The notes under the pieces were generated by a model that was given only the letters and a program-made list of their open reading frames with translations, was not told the DNA's origin and did no database searches. Both the position numbers and the translations under genes were made by a program. Below, piece after piece: positions 44,710 through 53,784 of a stretch of DNA of 64,000 nucleotides. Positions within the stretch are counted from its first letter, which is position 1, and each line of letters opens with the position of its first letter. The stretch is from Myroides oncorhynchi (lineage in GTDB: Bacteria > Bacteroidota > Bacteroidia > Flavobacteriales > Flavobacteriaceae): assembly GCF_020905415.1 (NCBI RefSeq), contig NZ_JAJJMP010000001.1, positions 1,189,501 through 1,253,500 of the forward strand, in the 5' to 3' direction.

Positions 44710-45834
44710 TTATTGTCGTTTAGCTATTAATAATGCAGTATTTGAACCTCCAAAACCTGATGCTGTTTTCAGAGCGATATTTAATGGCACAATACTATTC
44801 TCTGTAATTATATTTAAATCTCTTGACACACCTGATAATTCAAATCCTTTAGAAATTATCAATTGCTCATGAAGCATGCTTTCTGTCACCAACACTAGTT
44901 CTAACAATCCAGCGGCTCCAAGTGTATGACCAAAATATCCTTTAAGACTATGTGTATATTTAGAAGCAAGACCAGATCTTTCAAAAGCAATAGACTCCAT
45001 CTCATCGTTATAGTTAGTCGCTGTACCATGAGCTGATACTAAGTCTACTAAATCAGCAGATATACCTGCTTCTCTAAGTGCTCCTTGTATGCTTTGATAC
45101 AGTCCTTCTCCTGTACGAGATGGCCCTGATATATGATTTGCATCTGCTATAGATGCTTCTCCGATCACTTCGAATACTGTAGTATCCAAAGATCTATCAG
45201 CTGATAACAATACCGCTGCTGTAGCTTCTCCTAAAGTCACTCCCTTACGAGAAGCATCGAAAGGACGACATGGTTCATCACTCATCGCCTGAAAGCTATT
45301 GAAGCCAGACACAACAAATGGCGTAAGTTCATCACCAGCTAAGATATAAGCATCCTCACATCTACCCATCTGTATCATTCTCTTTCCAACTGATACTGCT
45401 AAAATACCAGAAACACAAGCATTACATACCACTACAGGTTTAGTACTAAATCCAAACAAATCTGCAATGCGCTGTATCATTACATTGATATCTGCTCCTT
45501 CAGCACCAGACTGAGCGATGTCTGCTATGTTTCCTTTAGTTGTAGCTAAAATTAACTGAGATGTAGGAGTAGGTAGCTTATGATCGATTAAAGGCTTTAG
45601 TGCTATGATAAGCATTTGCTCTAATCGAGTATAATTACCTGATATATTCAAGGTATTCCATTGCTCAGCGATAACATCATCTGCTATCTGACCTGCATAG
45701 ATGTCCTCTATAAAACCAAGTTGTTTTACTTTCCTTATTCCTGTTCGACCTTCTTTTATTCCTTGCCATGTAAGATGCTTATCAGCGCCTACACTACTCA
45801 GACAAGAAGTAGATGTGATATATACTTTCTTCAT
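44710..45834 (-). CDS. Beta-ketoacyl-ACP synthase
   Basis: The ATG at 45834 (MKKVYITSTSCLSSVG) is chosen because it follows the thioesterase stop by one base; the longer frame overlaps it. The 374-residue enzyme has C140 in VVCNACVSGILAV and both histidine motifs, SAHGTATNYND and YFGHTLGAAG, so the triad is complete. It is diverged from FabF and is probably specific for a stage of pigment chain elongation. It is one of four thiolase-fold enzymes with an intact Cys in the cluster (with 42622, 50591 and 53785). Confidence 0.92.
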   Translation of the reverse strand: MKKVYITSTSCLSSVGADKHLTWQGIKEGRTGIRKVKQLGFIEDIYAGQIADDVIAEQWNTLNISGNYTRLEQMLIIALKPLIDHKLPTPTSQLILATTKGNIADIAQSGAEGADINVMIQRIADLFGFSTKPVVVCNACVSGILAVSVGKRMIQMGRCEDAYILAGDELTPFVVSGFNSFQAMSDEPCRPFDASRKGVTLGEATAAVLLSADRSLDTTVFEVIGEASIADANHISGPSRTGEGLYQSIQGALREAGISADLVDLVSAHGTATNYNDEMESIAFERSGLASKYTHSLKGYFGHTLGAAGLLELVLVTESMLHEQLIISKGFELSGVSRDLNIITENSIVPLNIALKTASGFGGSNTALLIAKRQ

Positions 45835-45835
45835 A

Positions 45836-46282
45836 CTACAATAAACCAACGGTTCTTTTCCACTCTTCATAAAAATCAGGCAACTGCAATTGTAGATTAC
45901 CCTCTTTATCTAAAAATACCTGTACTGTTTCTCCTGTACAGACTACTTCTTCTTTCTGATTAAATATCTTGAACTTAAATATAATCTTAGCTGCGAGAGT
46001 ATTGATATAACTTGTCTCTACTCTAAGCACATCTCCATACTTGACCGTTAACTTATGTGAGCAAGATGAAGACACAATAGGTGTAACATAACCGTTATCT
46101 ATAGCGTCTAAATAAGATATATTATACTTGCGACCGAACGCTTCACGTCCATCTTCAAAATAAGTAAGGTAGTTCCCATGCCACACTATCCCTAATGCAT
46201 CCGTCTCATTAAAACGAACCCTTACTTCTGTTATCTCTATTAATGGAGATACTTCGTTATAAAGATCTTTTTTTCTTATCAT
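45836..46282 (-). CDS. 4HBT-type acyl-CoA/ACP thioesterase
   Basis: The 148-residue hotdog protein has the 4-hydroxybenzoyl-CoA thioesterase signature VRFNETDALGIVWHGNYL and YFEDGREAFGRKY, with the expected catalytic-region acidic residue in TDALG. It should release or edit thioester-bound intermediates, and may cut the finished chain from ACP or CoA. Its start overlaps the ABC permease gene by 26 bases and the next ketosynthase starts one base after its stop. Confidence 0.9.
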   Translation of the reverse strand: MIRKKDLYNEVSPLIEITEVRVRFNETDALGIVWHGNYLTYFEDGREAFGRKYNISYLDAIDNGYVTPIVSSSCSHKLTVKYGDVLRVETSYINTLAAKIIFKFKIFNQKEEVVCTGETVQVFLDKEGNLQLQLPDFYEEWKRTVGLL

Positions 46283-47540
46283 AAAACAGGGCTATTAATA
46301 GTATTAGTATTGAAAACAAAAGTAGCAAAATAATCATATAGCGTGCTTCCCATAAGCCTCCATCCCTAAGTAAGATTGTATAATACCCTTCTAATGCCCA
46401 GTTCATAGGTGAAGCACTAGCGATGTATTGCATTACTTTAGGCATCGCAAACGTAGGTACCCATACTCCACTTACAGCTGCTAGTATAACAACAAAAGTA
46501 GCTCCAAATGGAGAAGACTGTTCTTGTGTTTTAGCTACTGTCCCTAGAAGCACTCCTAAAGAAACTGCTGCTAACCCTGAAAATAGCGTTACAACTGTCA
46601 GTCCTATTAGGTTACTACTAAACTCAAACGATGCTAATCCAATCAATGGAAATATATATTTTCCAACTAAAATGATTAGATAAAACTGTAATAAGCATAT
46701 CGTGAGATAGGTAATTACTTTCCCTCCTAAAGTAATGATAGGAGAGGTGGGCATGGTATATAATCTGATATTTGTTCCTTGGTTTTTTTCTTTGACAATG
46801 TTCATCCCAAGTGGGACAATAATAAAGAATATAGCGAACAAGCTCCATGCTGGTACATTGTGCTGCACTGCATTCGGAATCTTATTCAATTCCTGTTCTT
46901 TTGGCGCTATTTCTTTAAACTGTATTAAGCTTTCTTGAGCGAATAATGATTGAGGTTCATCACCATCGCTCAACTGAGTTGCAAAAGCTCCGTATATCGT
47001 CTTATTCTCTATCGTAGCAACTATCTTGTCTATTGCTCCTTTTATTCCTTCTTTAAAAGAAGTCTGTAAAGCAGGATCGAAATATAACTTTACTTCCTTC
47101 GGGACGAATACTTCCTGATTATTAAGCGTATCACCCTCCATAAAATGAGCAAGTACTCGATTAACATTGCTATCTATACGCTCTGTTAATGAACTACTCA
47201 AATGTTCAGGGATAACAATAGCCAATTGATACTGTCCTTTAAGCACAGCTTCTTTAGCTCCTTGTTCTGTCAAAGGAGTATTGTTCATTACACTGATAAA
47301 CTCAAATGTACCAGACTGCTTTACTTCAGTTATTAGCTTGTTAGATATCTCGCCTTTATCATTATCAACCAATAGAATCTCCATCTTTTGATTTGTAATA
47401 TTCTCATAGGTGTTATTCTGAATCAAGGTAACTGTAATTACCAAAAATACAGGCATCACAAAGAGTATCGCCAATCCACCAAAGTCGCGAATCAACAACA
47501 AGAACTCCTTGCGTATGGTCATCCACAGTTTATACATCAT
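46257..47540 (-). CDS. ABC-2 type transporter permease
   Basis: The 427-residue permease has one N-terminal helix (about 20-40, GLAILFVMPVFLVITVTL), a large periplasmic domain (about 45-225), then five C-terminal helices with PFGATFVVILAAVSGVWVPT, the ABC-2 pattern. It pairs with the ATP-binding protein encoded just upstream (11-base overlap). The large external loop is like YhhJ/DrrB exporters of hydrophobic compounds, fitting pigment or lipid export. Confidence 0.92.
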   Translation of the reverse strand: MMYKLWMTIRKEFLLLIRDFGGLAILFVMPVFLVITVTLIQNNTYENITNQKMEILLVDNDKGEISNKLITEVKQSGTFEFISVMNNTPLTEQGAKEAVLKGQYQLAIVIPEHLSSSLTERIDSNVNRVLAHFMEGDTLNNQEVFVPKEVKLYFDPALQTSFKEGIKGAIDKIVATIENKTIYGAFATQLSDGDEPQSLFAQESLIQFKEIAPKEQELNKIPNAVQHNVPAWSLFAIFFIIVPLGMNIVKEKNQGTNIRLYTMPTSPIITLGGKVITYLTICLLQFYLIILVGKYIFPLIGLASFEFSSNLIGLTVVTLFSGLAAVSLGVLLGTVAKTQEQSSPFGATFVVILAAVSGVWVPTFAMPKVMQYIASASPMNWALEGYYTILLRDGGLWEARYMIILLLLFSILILLIALFYDKKKRSL

Positions 47541-48282
47541 CTCTAAGATTAGTACCAGTCAGAGATAAGAATGCTTGTTCTAAAGTCTCAGTCTCCGTCT
47601 GATTTTTCAATTCTTCACTTGTACCTAGTGCATAGATACTACCTTTATCAATAATAGCGATCTGTGTACACAGTTCTTCTACCTCAGCCAAATGGTGCGA
47701 GGTATATAAAATAGTCGTTCCTTTACGATGTAACTGTTTAAGGAAATCAACGATAACTAACCTCGATTGTAAATCAACGCCTACGGTAGGCTCATCTAAG
47801 AAAAGAATACTGGGTTCATGGAGTATACCTGCTATTAGGTTTACTCTACGTTTCATCCCACCTGAGTAGGTATCAACTCTCTTGTGCTTAAAAGCTTCTA
47901 ACCCTAAATAATCAAGGTAGTGATTTACTCTTTCTTTTAATACTTTACCTTTAAGCCCATACATACTCCCTAAGAAACACAAGTTCTCATAAGCAGTAAG
48001 CGTCGGATACAAAGCATATTCTTGAGGTACTACACCTATCTGTTGTTTTATCACACTATCATGCGTACTATAAGATAAATCATTGACTAAAAGCTTTCCA
48101 GAAGTAGGCTTAATTAATCCACATAGCATAGATATCAAAGTCGTCTTCCCAGCACCATTCGGCCCCAAAAAGCCAAAGAATGTACCTCTATCTATACTAA
48201 GGGTAAGGTCCTTCACTGAGAAGAACTCACTACCCTCATACTTCTTATAAAGACATTCGATATCTACTATCTTATTTTGCAT
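47530..48282 (-). CDS. ABC transporter ATP-binding protein
   Basis: The 250-residue ATPase has Walker A GPNGAGKTTL (about 39-48), the Q-loop VPQEYALYPTLT, signature YSGGMKRRVNL, Walker B SILFLDEPTVGVD and the H-loop TSHHL. It is of the DrrA/CcmA export type. Its stop overlaps the permease start and its start overlaps the BtrH-like gene end by one base, so a dedicated two-gene exporter lies within the pigment operon. Confidence 0.95.
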   Translation of the reverse strand: MQNKIVDIECLYKKYEGSEFFSVKDLTLSIDRGTFFGFLGPNGAGKTTLISMLCGLIKPTSGKLLVNDLSYSTHDSVIKQQIGVVPQEYALYPTLTAYENLCFLGSMYGLKGKVLKERVNHYLDYLGLEAFKHKRVDTYSGGMKRRVNLIAGILHEPSILFLDEPTVGVDLQSRLVIVDFLKQLHRKGTTILYTSHHLAEVEELCTQIAIIDKGSIYALGTSEELKNQTETETLEQAFLSLTGTNLRDDV

Positions 48283-49277
48283 TATATCACTTTTTTCAAT
48301 TTTTTAAAGAATACTTCCTCTCTATCTGCTAAGTTCATTAACTCTTTAGATAAAGCAGTATAGACATCCTCTGTATTGCTGCGTTTCTTATAAACACGAG
48401 CAGCATTCACAGCAAAATCACGCCAACTATCACCAATGGCTGTCATCTCTTTAGATAAATCCTCTAGAACAGTATTACCTATTTTCTGTCCAGCTTCTTG
48501 TAAGAAAGCAGCATATATAAATCTAAATCCTCCACCACCAGTACCGATTTCTTCTTGCATACGCACCATCTGTGCTAAATAGTGATTTGCTTTAGCTATT
48601 CCTACTTTTTTAGGCCATTTCACAATTGCTTTAGCGACCATACGTATTCCCTTAACCCCTACTATGGGTACTGGAGCTAACATATCAGTACATGTTTTCT
48701 TAATTGCTTTCTTAATTGCATATTCCCAATCTATCTCTTTAGGAAGAGCTATGGGATAATATATCTGACCTTTAGGTGCAAAAGCTCCTTGTGCAAAACG
48801 TACTCGTTCTAGTTCTTCTGGAGTAAGTAGGGTAGTAGATTCCATCACTGGATCACTAACTAAGAACCTACCATCCTCTTTGCCATAAACAACTAAGTTG
48901 TGTGCATTAAAGTGAAATCTATATTCATCAGGGAAATAAGGCAAGTGATACACACCTACCTGTAATCCACATGGAATACCCTCTGCTATCTTTTGTTCTA
49001 ATACTTGTTGTGCCTTAGCTTTATTAGAAAACTTAATACGCTTTACTTTTAATCCTAAACGCTTAGCCAAACGATTAAAAATCAATCCAGGTAAAGGACG
49101 ATAACTAATCGCAGGGGCATGATTAACTTTAATAAAAGGCAAATAAACATAAAAAAGCCCTGAACCAAGCCCGAAAGCCATTGGTTCGCTCATCTCCAGT
49201 CCTTGATTTATTAATAAATTAGAAGCAACACCATTTTCACAATGTGCTGATTGGTGATGTATAAAATCTACGATCAT
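48282..49277 (-). CDS. BtrH N-terminal-domain protein
   Basis: The 331-residue protein matches the BtrH/DUF4872 family: HHQSAHCENGVASNLLINQG near the N-terminus holds a conserved cysteine (residue 13), and FHFNAHNLVVYG holds a histidine, giving a papain-like Cys/His arrangement. BtrH in butirosin synthesis transfers an acyl side chain from an ACP to an aminoglycoside. By analogy this protein could move an acyl group from an ACP onto another pigment part. That function is inferred, but the context with two ACPs is suggestive. Confidence 0.82.
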   Translation of the reverse strand: MIVDFIHHQSAHCENGVASNLLINQGLEMSEPMAFGLGSGLFYVYLPFIKVNHAPAISYRPLPGLIFNRLAKRLGLKVKRIKFSNKAKAQQVLEQKIAEGIPCGLQVGVYHLPYFPDEYRFHFNAHNLVVYGKEDGRFLVSDPVMESTTLLTPEELERVRFAQGAFAPKGQIYYPIALPKEIDWEYAIKKAIKKTCTDMLAPVPIVGVKGIRMVAKAIVKWPKKVGIAKANHYLAQMVRMQEEIGTGGGGFRFIYAAFLQEAGQKIGNTVLEDLSKEMTAIGDSWRDFAVNAARVYKKRSNTEDVYTALSKELMNLADREEVFFKKLKKVI

Positions 49278-49280
49278 AAT

Positions 49281-49688
49281 CTATTCTTTTCCCTTAAATG
49301 CTTTTAATTCATCTATCGTGATACTAAATGCATCCGCATATCTCTGTAATACTTTATTACTTAACCCTTTAAATACAGACGGTTTAAAATGTCTTTTCAC
49401 TCTCCATTTCCACATTGATACATAAGCACATAGTGTCTGCATATCCATTCTGTGTACTTCCATATAATACACGATAGGACTACATATTCCATCGCTTACT
49501 TGTTGTTTAGCCATATCTATACGTTCCTGTATTTGTGACAAAGTCGCTTCTTGTACAATTGTTTTAGTATCCCATCCAGAGCTCAACGTTGTTACATATT
49601 CTCCTTCCTCATTTACAGCATAGCATAACTCTTTTATGTCATTCTGCTTTAGACTACTCTTATCTTGGGGTACGTCAGATTCTTTCAT
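49281..49688 (-). CDS. Small hypothetical protein with HTH-like C-terminus
   Basis: The 135-residue protein has no signal peptide or membrane helix. The C-terminal half (LCAYVSMWKWRVKRHFKPSV, then FKGLSNKVLQRYADAFSITIDELKAF) has the spacing of a helix-turn-helix, like small XRE-type domains. The N-terminal half has a two-strand EEGEYVTTLSSGWD pattern. It is conserved in position between the hotdog and BtrH-like genes. It may be a regulator or a binding partner of the BtrH-like protein; neither is shown. Confidence 0.65.
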   Translation of the reverse strand: MKESDVPQDKSSLKQNDIKELCYAVNEEGEYVTTLSSGWDTKTIVQEATLSQIQERIDMAKQQVSDGICSPIVYYMEVHRMDMQTLCAYVSMWKWRVKRHFKPSVFKGLSNKVLQRYADAFSITIDELKAFKGKE

Positions 49689-49690
49689 TG

Positions 49691-50149
49691 CTATTGTTTT
49701 TGTAAGAATAGATTAAGTTCTGCGCACATTATCTCTACATCATGTAATAATGTATTCACTTGCATTACACAAATTACTGTATCTTCTCCTTCTATTTTAG
49801 ACACTAAAGTCCCCATAGTTAATATCTCTTCACCTACTTTAGGGAGCTTTTTAATACTCACTTTTTTAATAGAGCTAATGAATCCAAGTACTCGAACATT
49901 CTGCTTCTCTTGATCATTTTCATCAAAAAAGAATGACTGTCCCACTATAGCAGCACACGTTTGGGCAGCATTTTCTATCAAAGCTACTTCCTGTAAAGTT
50001 CCATTCTTTACGAAGATATTATCTTCCTCTATCAAAAATGTCGTACTCACCGCTATATTAGATATCTCACTAATTATATCTACCATCAACATAGGTTCAC
50101 GATGAGGTAAGTAATTTTGAATATCAACAGCCTTAGTAGATCTTCCCAT
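49691..50149 (-). CDS. ApeP/FabA-like hotdog dehydratase with catalytic histidine
   Basis: The 152-residue hotdog protein begins YLPHREPMLMVDII, where H16 matches the catalytic histidine of ApeP-type aryl polyene dehydratases, and E59 in ALIENAAQTCA matches the acidic partner. It should dehydrate 3-hydroxyacyl-ACP intermediates. It lies 3 bases after the 50153 gene, which encodes a similar protein lacking the histidine. The two probably form a heterodimer, like the ApeI/ApeP pair. Confidence 0.83.
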   Translation of the reverse strand: MGRSTKAVDIQNYLPHREPMLMVDIISEISNIAVSTTFLIEEDNIFVKNGTLQEVALIENAAQTCAAIVGQSFFFDENDQEKQNVRVLGFISSIKKVSIKKLPKVGEEILTMGTLVSKIEGEDTVICVMQVNTLLHDVEIMCAELNLFLQKQ

Positions 50150-50152
50150 TAC

Positions 50153-50590
50153 TTAAGTTTTTGCTAATACAGTCTTCATCGAACCTGAAGCTATTATTAT
50201 TCCTTCACAGTAAGTTACTAACTCTACTAAAGTCACTCCCATAAATTCCTGTAATATATTTACTTTAGTATAAATCATATCTCCTACTTTAGGTAGGCTA
50301 TTTATATCTATTTTCTTAATTGAACCAATATATCCAACAGGAGCGGGCTCTTGACGTAAATAGAATTGATATCCAGTATGCAATGCCACTGACTGAGCCA
50401 TGTGTTCTATTATACCTACTTCTCTTAATACACCGTTACTCACACATAAATTACTCTGCTCTATTGTTAGTCCAGCAGTTATTTCTGTCTCCGTATATTC
50501 GTATAGCGCATCTACCATCACGATGGGTTCGCGCTGAGGTATCAACTGCTTTACTAAAACTCTATCTATTATATCTACTAACTTCTCCAT
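50153..50590 (-). CDS. Hotdog dehydratase-like subunit lacking the catalytic histidine
   Basis: The 145-residue protein is a clear paralogue of the next gene product: LIPQREPIVMVDAL, VGIIEHMAQSVALHTG and the YIGSIKKIDI strand align. At the position of H16 in the paralogue it has Q19, while the acidic residue E62 is kept. It is thus probably a non-catalytic or half-active subunit of a heterodimeric dehydratase. Its start abuts the DarB stop with no gap. Confidence 0.8.
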   Translation of the reverse strand: MEKLVDIIDRVLVKQLIPQREPIVMVDALYEYTETEITAGLTIEQSNLCVSNGVLREVGIIEHMAQSVALHTGYQFYLRQEPAPVGYIGSIKKIDINSLPKVGDMIYTKVNILQEFMGVTLVELVTYCEGIIIASGSMKTVLAKT

Positions 50591-51724
50591 CTACACTACT
50601 TTTAAATATGCATAAGCATAAGAGAATCGTCCACTCTCAGGTACAGATAACATAATACGATCACCTGATTTTAATTTACCAGAGTTCATCAGTTCTTCTA
50701 GCATTAAATATATAGATGCAGATCCAACATTACCCACTTTTTTAAGATTCATAAACCACTTTTCTTTAGCTATTTCTAAACCTGCTTCTTTAAACATAGT
50801 ACATAAATTATCTACGAAATAATGTGATGAGACATGAGGTAAAAAGTAATCTATATCCTCTGTAGTAATATTGTGTTTAGTCATCGTTTCCTTCATACTA
50901 TGTACGCCACGTTGCAAAATATTTTCATTTAAAATCTTTACATCTTGCTTTAAAGAAAACACTGATTCAGTAAGCCATTCACTAGCTTCGTAATCACTCC
51001 AAGGCTTGATAGAGCCATCTTCTAACTTATCTCCACCTGCATACATACAGGCTTCTAACTCATAAGCATATGAGTAAGCATCCATCCACATAACCTCAAG
51101 AGATGTTGTCTCACGTGGTTTGTTCTCTAATAATAAAGCTGCTGCTCCATCAGATAACATCCATCTTAGAAAGTCCTTCTTAAATGCTATAATAGGCGTT
51201 TGTTCCAACTCTTTTAGATTCTCTACTTCTGCTTCAAATCTATCAGCTTTCATCCATGACGATACACGCTCTGAACCGGTACAAACTGCATTCACAGAGT
51301 TACCTGACTTCACAGACATATACCCATATTTTAACGCGCTCATCCCAGAACAACATACACCTGAAGCCGAATTAAGCTCTACTGACTTAGTCTTCATTAA
51401 ACCATGTACCATGGCTGCATGCGAAGGTAGCAAATGATCTGGAGTAGAGGTCCCACATGACAACACTTCAATATCTAAGAGATCAAAGTGACTATCACAT
51501 AGCCCTTTTATACTTTCATAAGTAAGATCAGTGTTAGTATGAGTAACATCGCCATTATCATCTATAGCATAATAGCGTTGTTCAATACCATTATTGCGCA
51601 ATACAATGCGTCTAGCTTTAGATTCTTTATCATCAATCTTACCTAATTTAGCTTCCATTTGATCATTATCAACTGCTTTATTAGGTAGAAATTTGGCACT
51701 TCTAGTTATGTAAACTTTATTCAT
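50591..51724 (-). CDS. darB: DarB-like ketosynthase III for dialkylresorcinol formation
   Basis: The 377-residue KAS III-like enzyme has the nucleophile in SASGVCCSGMSALKYG (C125), the histidine in YFLPHVSSHYF and the asparagine in KKVGNVGSASIYLM, a complete Cys-His-Asn triad. DarB joins two beta-keto acyl units, giving the intermediate that DarA aromatises to a 2,5-dialkylresorcinol, the alcohol half of flexirubin. The adjacent upstream darA and the pigment context support the assignment. Confidence 0.9.
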   Translation of the reverse strand: MNKVYITRSAKFLPNKAVDNDQMEAKLGKIDDKESKARRIVLRNNGIEQRYYAIDDNGDVTHTNTDLTYESIKGLCDSHFDLLDIEVLSCGTSTPDHLLPSHAAMVHGLMKTKSVELNSASGVCCSGMSALKYGYMSVKSGNSVNAVCTGSERVSSWMKADRFEAEVENLKELEQTPIIAFKKDFLRWMLSDGAAALLLENKPRETTSLEVMWMDAYSYAYELEACMYAGGDKLEDGSIKPWSDYEASEWLTESVFSLKQDVKILNENILQRGVHSMKETMTKHNITTEDIDYFLPHVSSHYFVDNLCTMFKEAGLEIAKEKWFMNLKKVGNVGSASIYLMLEELMNSGKLKSGDRIMLSVPESGRFSYAYAYLKVV

Positions 51725-51732
51725 AGTAATTT

Positions 51733-52635
51733 CTAGTCTATTCCTTTAAAATATCGTTCATCCTTTTTAATCTTCCCATAGTTAATAGGGTATAAGATTA
51801 GATGAATAATATGTACGATAGGCGAGATTAGCCATATCGCTATAAATAAATAATAATTAAATATCTTTAATAATGTTTTTCTCTTCTTACTCTTGTAGAT
51901 AAGTGATGACCATATCTTAAACATCTTATTTGCTTTGCGATCCATAGATACTAAAAAGTGGCGCACTTCTACAGCTCCTAAGCCAACTAACACATCTTGC
52001 ATACCTTGGTAATTATCTTTTAATAAATATTCGCTAATTACCGTTCCAAAACGATTACTACTGTTTATTTCTTGATCTGAAATACCTGGTTTTGGCAAAA
52101 AACCCCAAACCTTGCGTTGTTTACCACTAAACATCCAATCAACAATAGTAATCACACTAACTAAATTAATACTGCGATCTACTAGAGCAATATTACCTAC
52201 AAGTGTGCTGTCTAAATCATTTAATAGTATCTTTATCTTCTGCTGTGCCATAACCCACATATTTCTACTTCCACTTACTGTAACTACGGGAGTATCTTTA
52301 AATAAAGTTTTAGCATAAGAGCTTTTTAAAAAAGAATTAATTGGAATAGAGGGGGAAAGATACCAGACTTGATATCCTAATACAATTAAGTCATATTTTG
52401 TATTTAATACTTCAGTACAGGGAGGGGATACTGACTGAGGTATCTGTTTAAATGATTCTGGAAAAACATTAAAGAAAGTCTCTTTGTCCCATGGGAAATC
52501 AAATTCTTGTTCTAACTGTATTTTACAATATGTAATTTCTACACTATCACATTGACTTATTGGCTCTGTTAAACGGTCCATAACACGTTTCAGCTGCCCT
52601 GATTGCGAATAATATAAAACAAGTACTTTCTTCAT
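51733..52635 (-). CDS. darA: Dialkylresorcinol condensing/aromatising enzyme DarA
   Basis: The 300-residue protein has a flavodoxin-like N-terminus (KVLVLYYSQSGQLKRVMD), a central IVLGYQVWYLSPSIPI segment and two C-terminal hydrophobic stretches (about 258-285). DarA acts with DarB to form dialkylresorcinols, completing ring formation and aromatisation. It lies 8 bases upstream of darB in the operon. The flavin-binding-like loop suggests a redox step. Assignment rests on family resemblance and the adjacent darB. Confidence 0.88.
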   Translation of the reverse strand: MKKVLVLYYSQSGQLKRVMDRLTEPISQCDSVEITYCKIQLEQEFDFPWDKETFFNVFPESFKQIPQSVSPPCTEVLNTKYDLIVLGYQVWYLSPSIPINSFLKSSYAKTLFKDTPVVTVSGSRNMWVMAQQKIKILLNDLDSTLVGNIALVDRSINLVSVITIVDWMFSGKQRKVWGFLPKPGISDQEINSSNRFGTVISEYLLKDNYQGMQDVLVGLGAVEVRHFLVSMDRKANKMFKIWSSLIYKSKKRKTLLKIFNYYLFIAIWLISPIVHIIHLILYPINYGKIKKDERYFKGID

Positions 52636-52641
52636 CTTTTA

Positions 52642-53523
52642 TTACATCCTATCTGAATCCCAAAAATCATAATAGTTAAACCATTGCAATGGATACTCTT
52701 TTACTATCTGAGTAACACTATCACAATATGTTTTTAATAGATGCTGTGCATCTCTATGTTTTACCTCTGCACGGCGAGTATAGAGGTGATAATGTAATCC
52801 GCGTTCCTTCATTACATATACATATGCAACTGGAACCTTCATACGAGAAGCTATACTAAATGGTCCTGCTGGAAAAACAGCTTGCTCACCCAAAAACTCC
52901 TCTACCAATACCTTGCTTCCAGGAAAATATCTATCCCCTGTAAAACAAATAATTTCATTATTTGACAAACAATTATTAATCTCAAATATATGGGATAGAT
53001 CATCCTTTACTATAATAAAATTAAGGTTTGTCTTGATAGATATACTCTCAAAATATTCTTTTATAAATGAGTGTTCTCTATCTGTTGTTACCAAATTTAT
53101 TCGGCACTCAAAATCAATGTCAGCAAAAAAATACTCTGCTACTTCAAAGTTACCTACATGAGCACTTATTAATATCGCTCCTTTCTTCTCTTCTAATAAT
53201 TGTTTAAGTATTTCAATTCCATCAAAATCGTAAGTAAAACGATCTCGTAAACCTAGAGAAATTGCTGTCTTATCTATAAGAACTTGTCCAAATCTAAAAT
53301 AGCTCATGTACATCATTCCAATACTTTTTAACATAGAATATCTATGTCTATTGTGTAAATAATAATACAGTGAACGATTAGACTTCCATGCTGTTGTTAA
53401 ATAGTAAAAAGCTACAAATATCAAAACACTATAAGCTGTTCTAATACCTAGCTTCTTAATACAAAAAACAAATATTCTATATCCTAAGAGTGTCCCTTTT
53501 GATTTACCTTGCCATTGTGTCAT
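52642..53523 (-). CDS. LpxL/HtrB-like lipid acyltransferase
   Basis: The 293-residue membrane-associated protein resembles Kdo2-lipid A acyltransferases, with a helix near 30-46, the H-x4-acid motif AHVGNFEVAEYF (H122 and E127; the family usually has D or E), and FTGDRYFPGSKV. In pigment clusters such enzymes are thought to transfer an acyl chain from ACP onto a hydroxyl, so it may form the ester between the aryl polyene acid and dialkylresorcinol. An ACP gene lies 5 bases upstream. Confidence 0.85.
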   Translation of the reverse strand: MTQWQGKSKGTLLGYRIFVFCIKKLGIRTAYSVLIFVAFYYLTTAWKSNRSLYYYLHNRHRYSMLKSIGMMYMSYFRFGQVLIDKTAISLGLRDRFTYDFDGIEILKQLLEEKKGAILISAHVGNFEVAEYFFADIDFECRINLVTTDREHSFIKEYFESISIKTNLNFIIVKDDLSHIFEINNCLSNNEIICFTGDRYFPGSKVLVEEFLGEQAVFPAGPFSIASRMKVPVAYVYVMKERGLHYHLYTRRAEVKHRDAQHLLKTYCDSVTQIVKEYPLQWFNYYDFWDSDRM

Positions 53524-53528
53524 TTCAC

Positions 53529-53777
53529 TTACTTTGCTGCAACTTTTGTTTCTATAAGTGTATAAAAATCTTGAAATGTTACAATATTAGCAAAATCAGC
53601 TTCAATTAACTTAACTCCAAAGTTTGACTCAATTAACACAACTAAGTCTACATAATCCAAACTATCCAAATCAAGACTTTCTTTCAAGTTATTGTCATTC
53701 GCAATAACATCTGCATCTACTTCAAATTCTTCTATTAAAATTTGATTAATCTTTTCTAAAATCTCTTCGTGATTCAT
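53529..53777 (-). CDS. Acyl carrier protein
   Basis: The 82-residue acidic protein has the attachment motif SLDLDSLDYVDLVVLIE with serine 39. It is the second ACP of the cluster and lies between a ketosynthase and the LpxL-like acyltransferase gene, so it probably carries the acyl chain used by those enzymes. Its divergence from the ACP at 43824 suggests separate chain-building lines for the aryl polyene and dialkylresorcinol parts. Confidence 0.95.
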   Translation of the reverse strand: MNHEEILEKINQILIEEFEVDADVIANDNNLKESLDLDSLDYVDLVVLIESNFGVKLIEADFANIVTFQDFYTLIETKVAAK

Positions 53778-53784
53778 TTCTTAT

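Noticed and set aside
45835..45870. Extended N-terminus of the 44710 ketosynthase
   Set aside because: It overlaps the thioesterase 3' end, whereas MKKVYITS at 45834 matches the family start.
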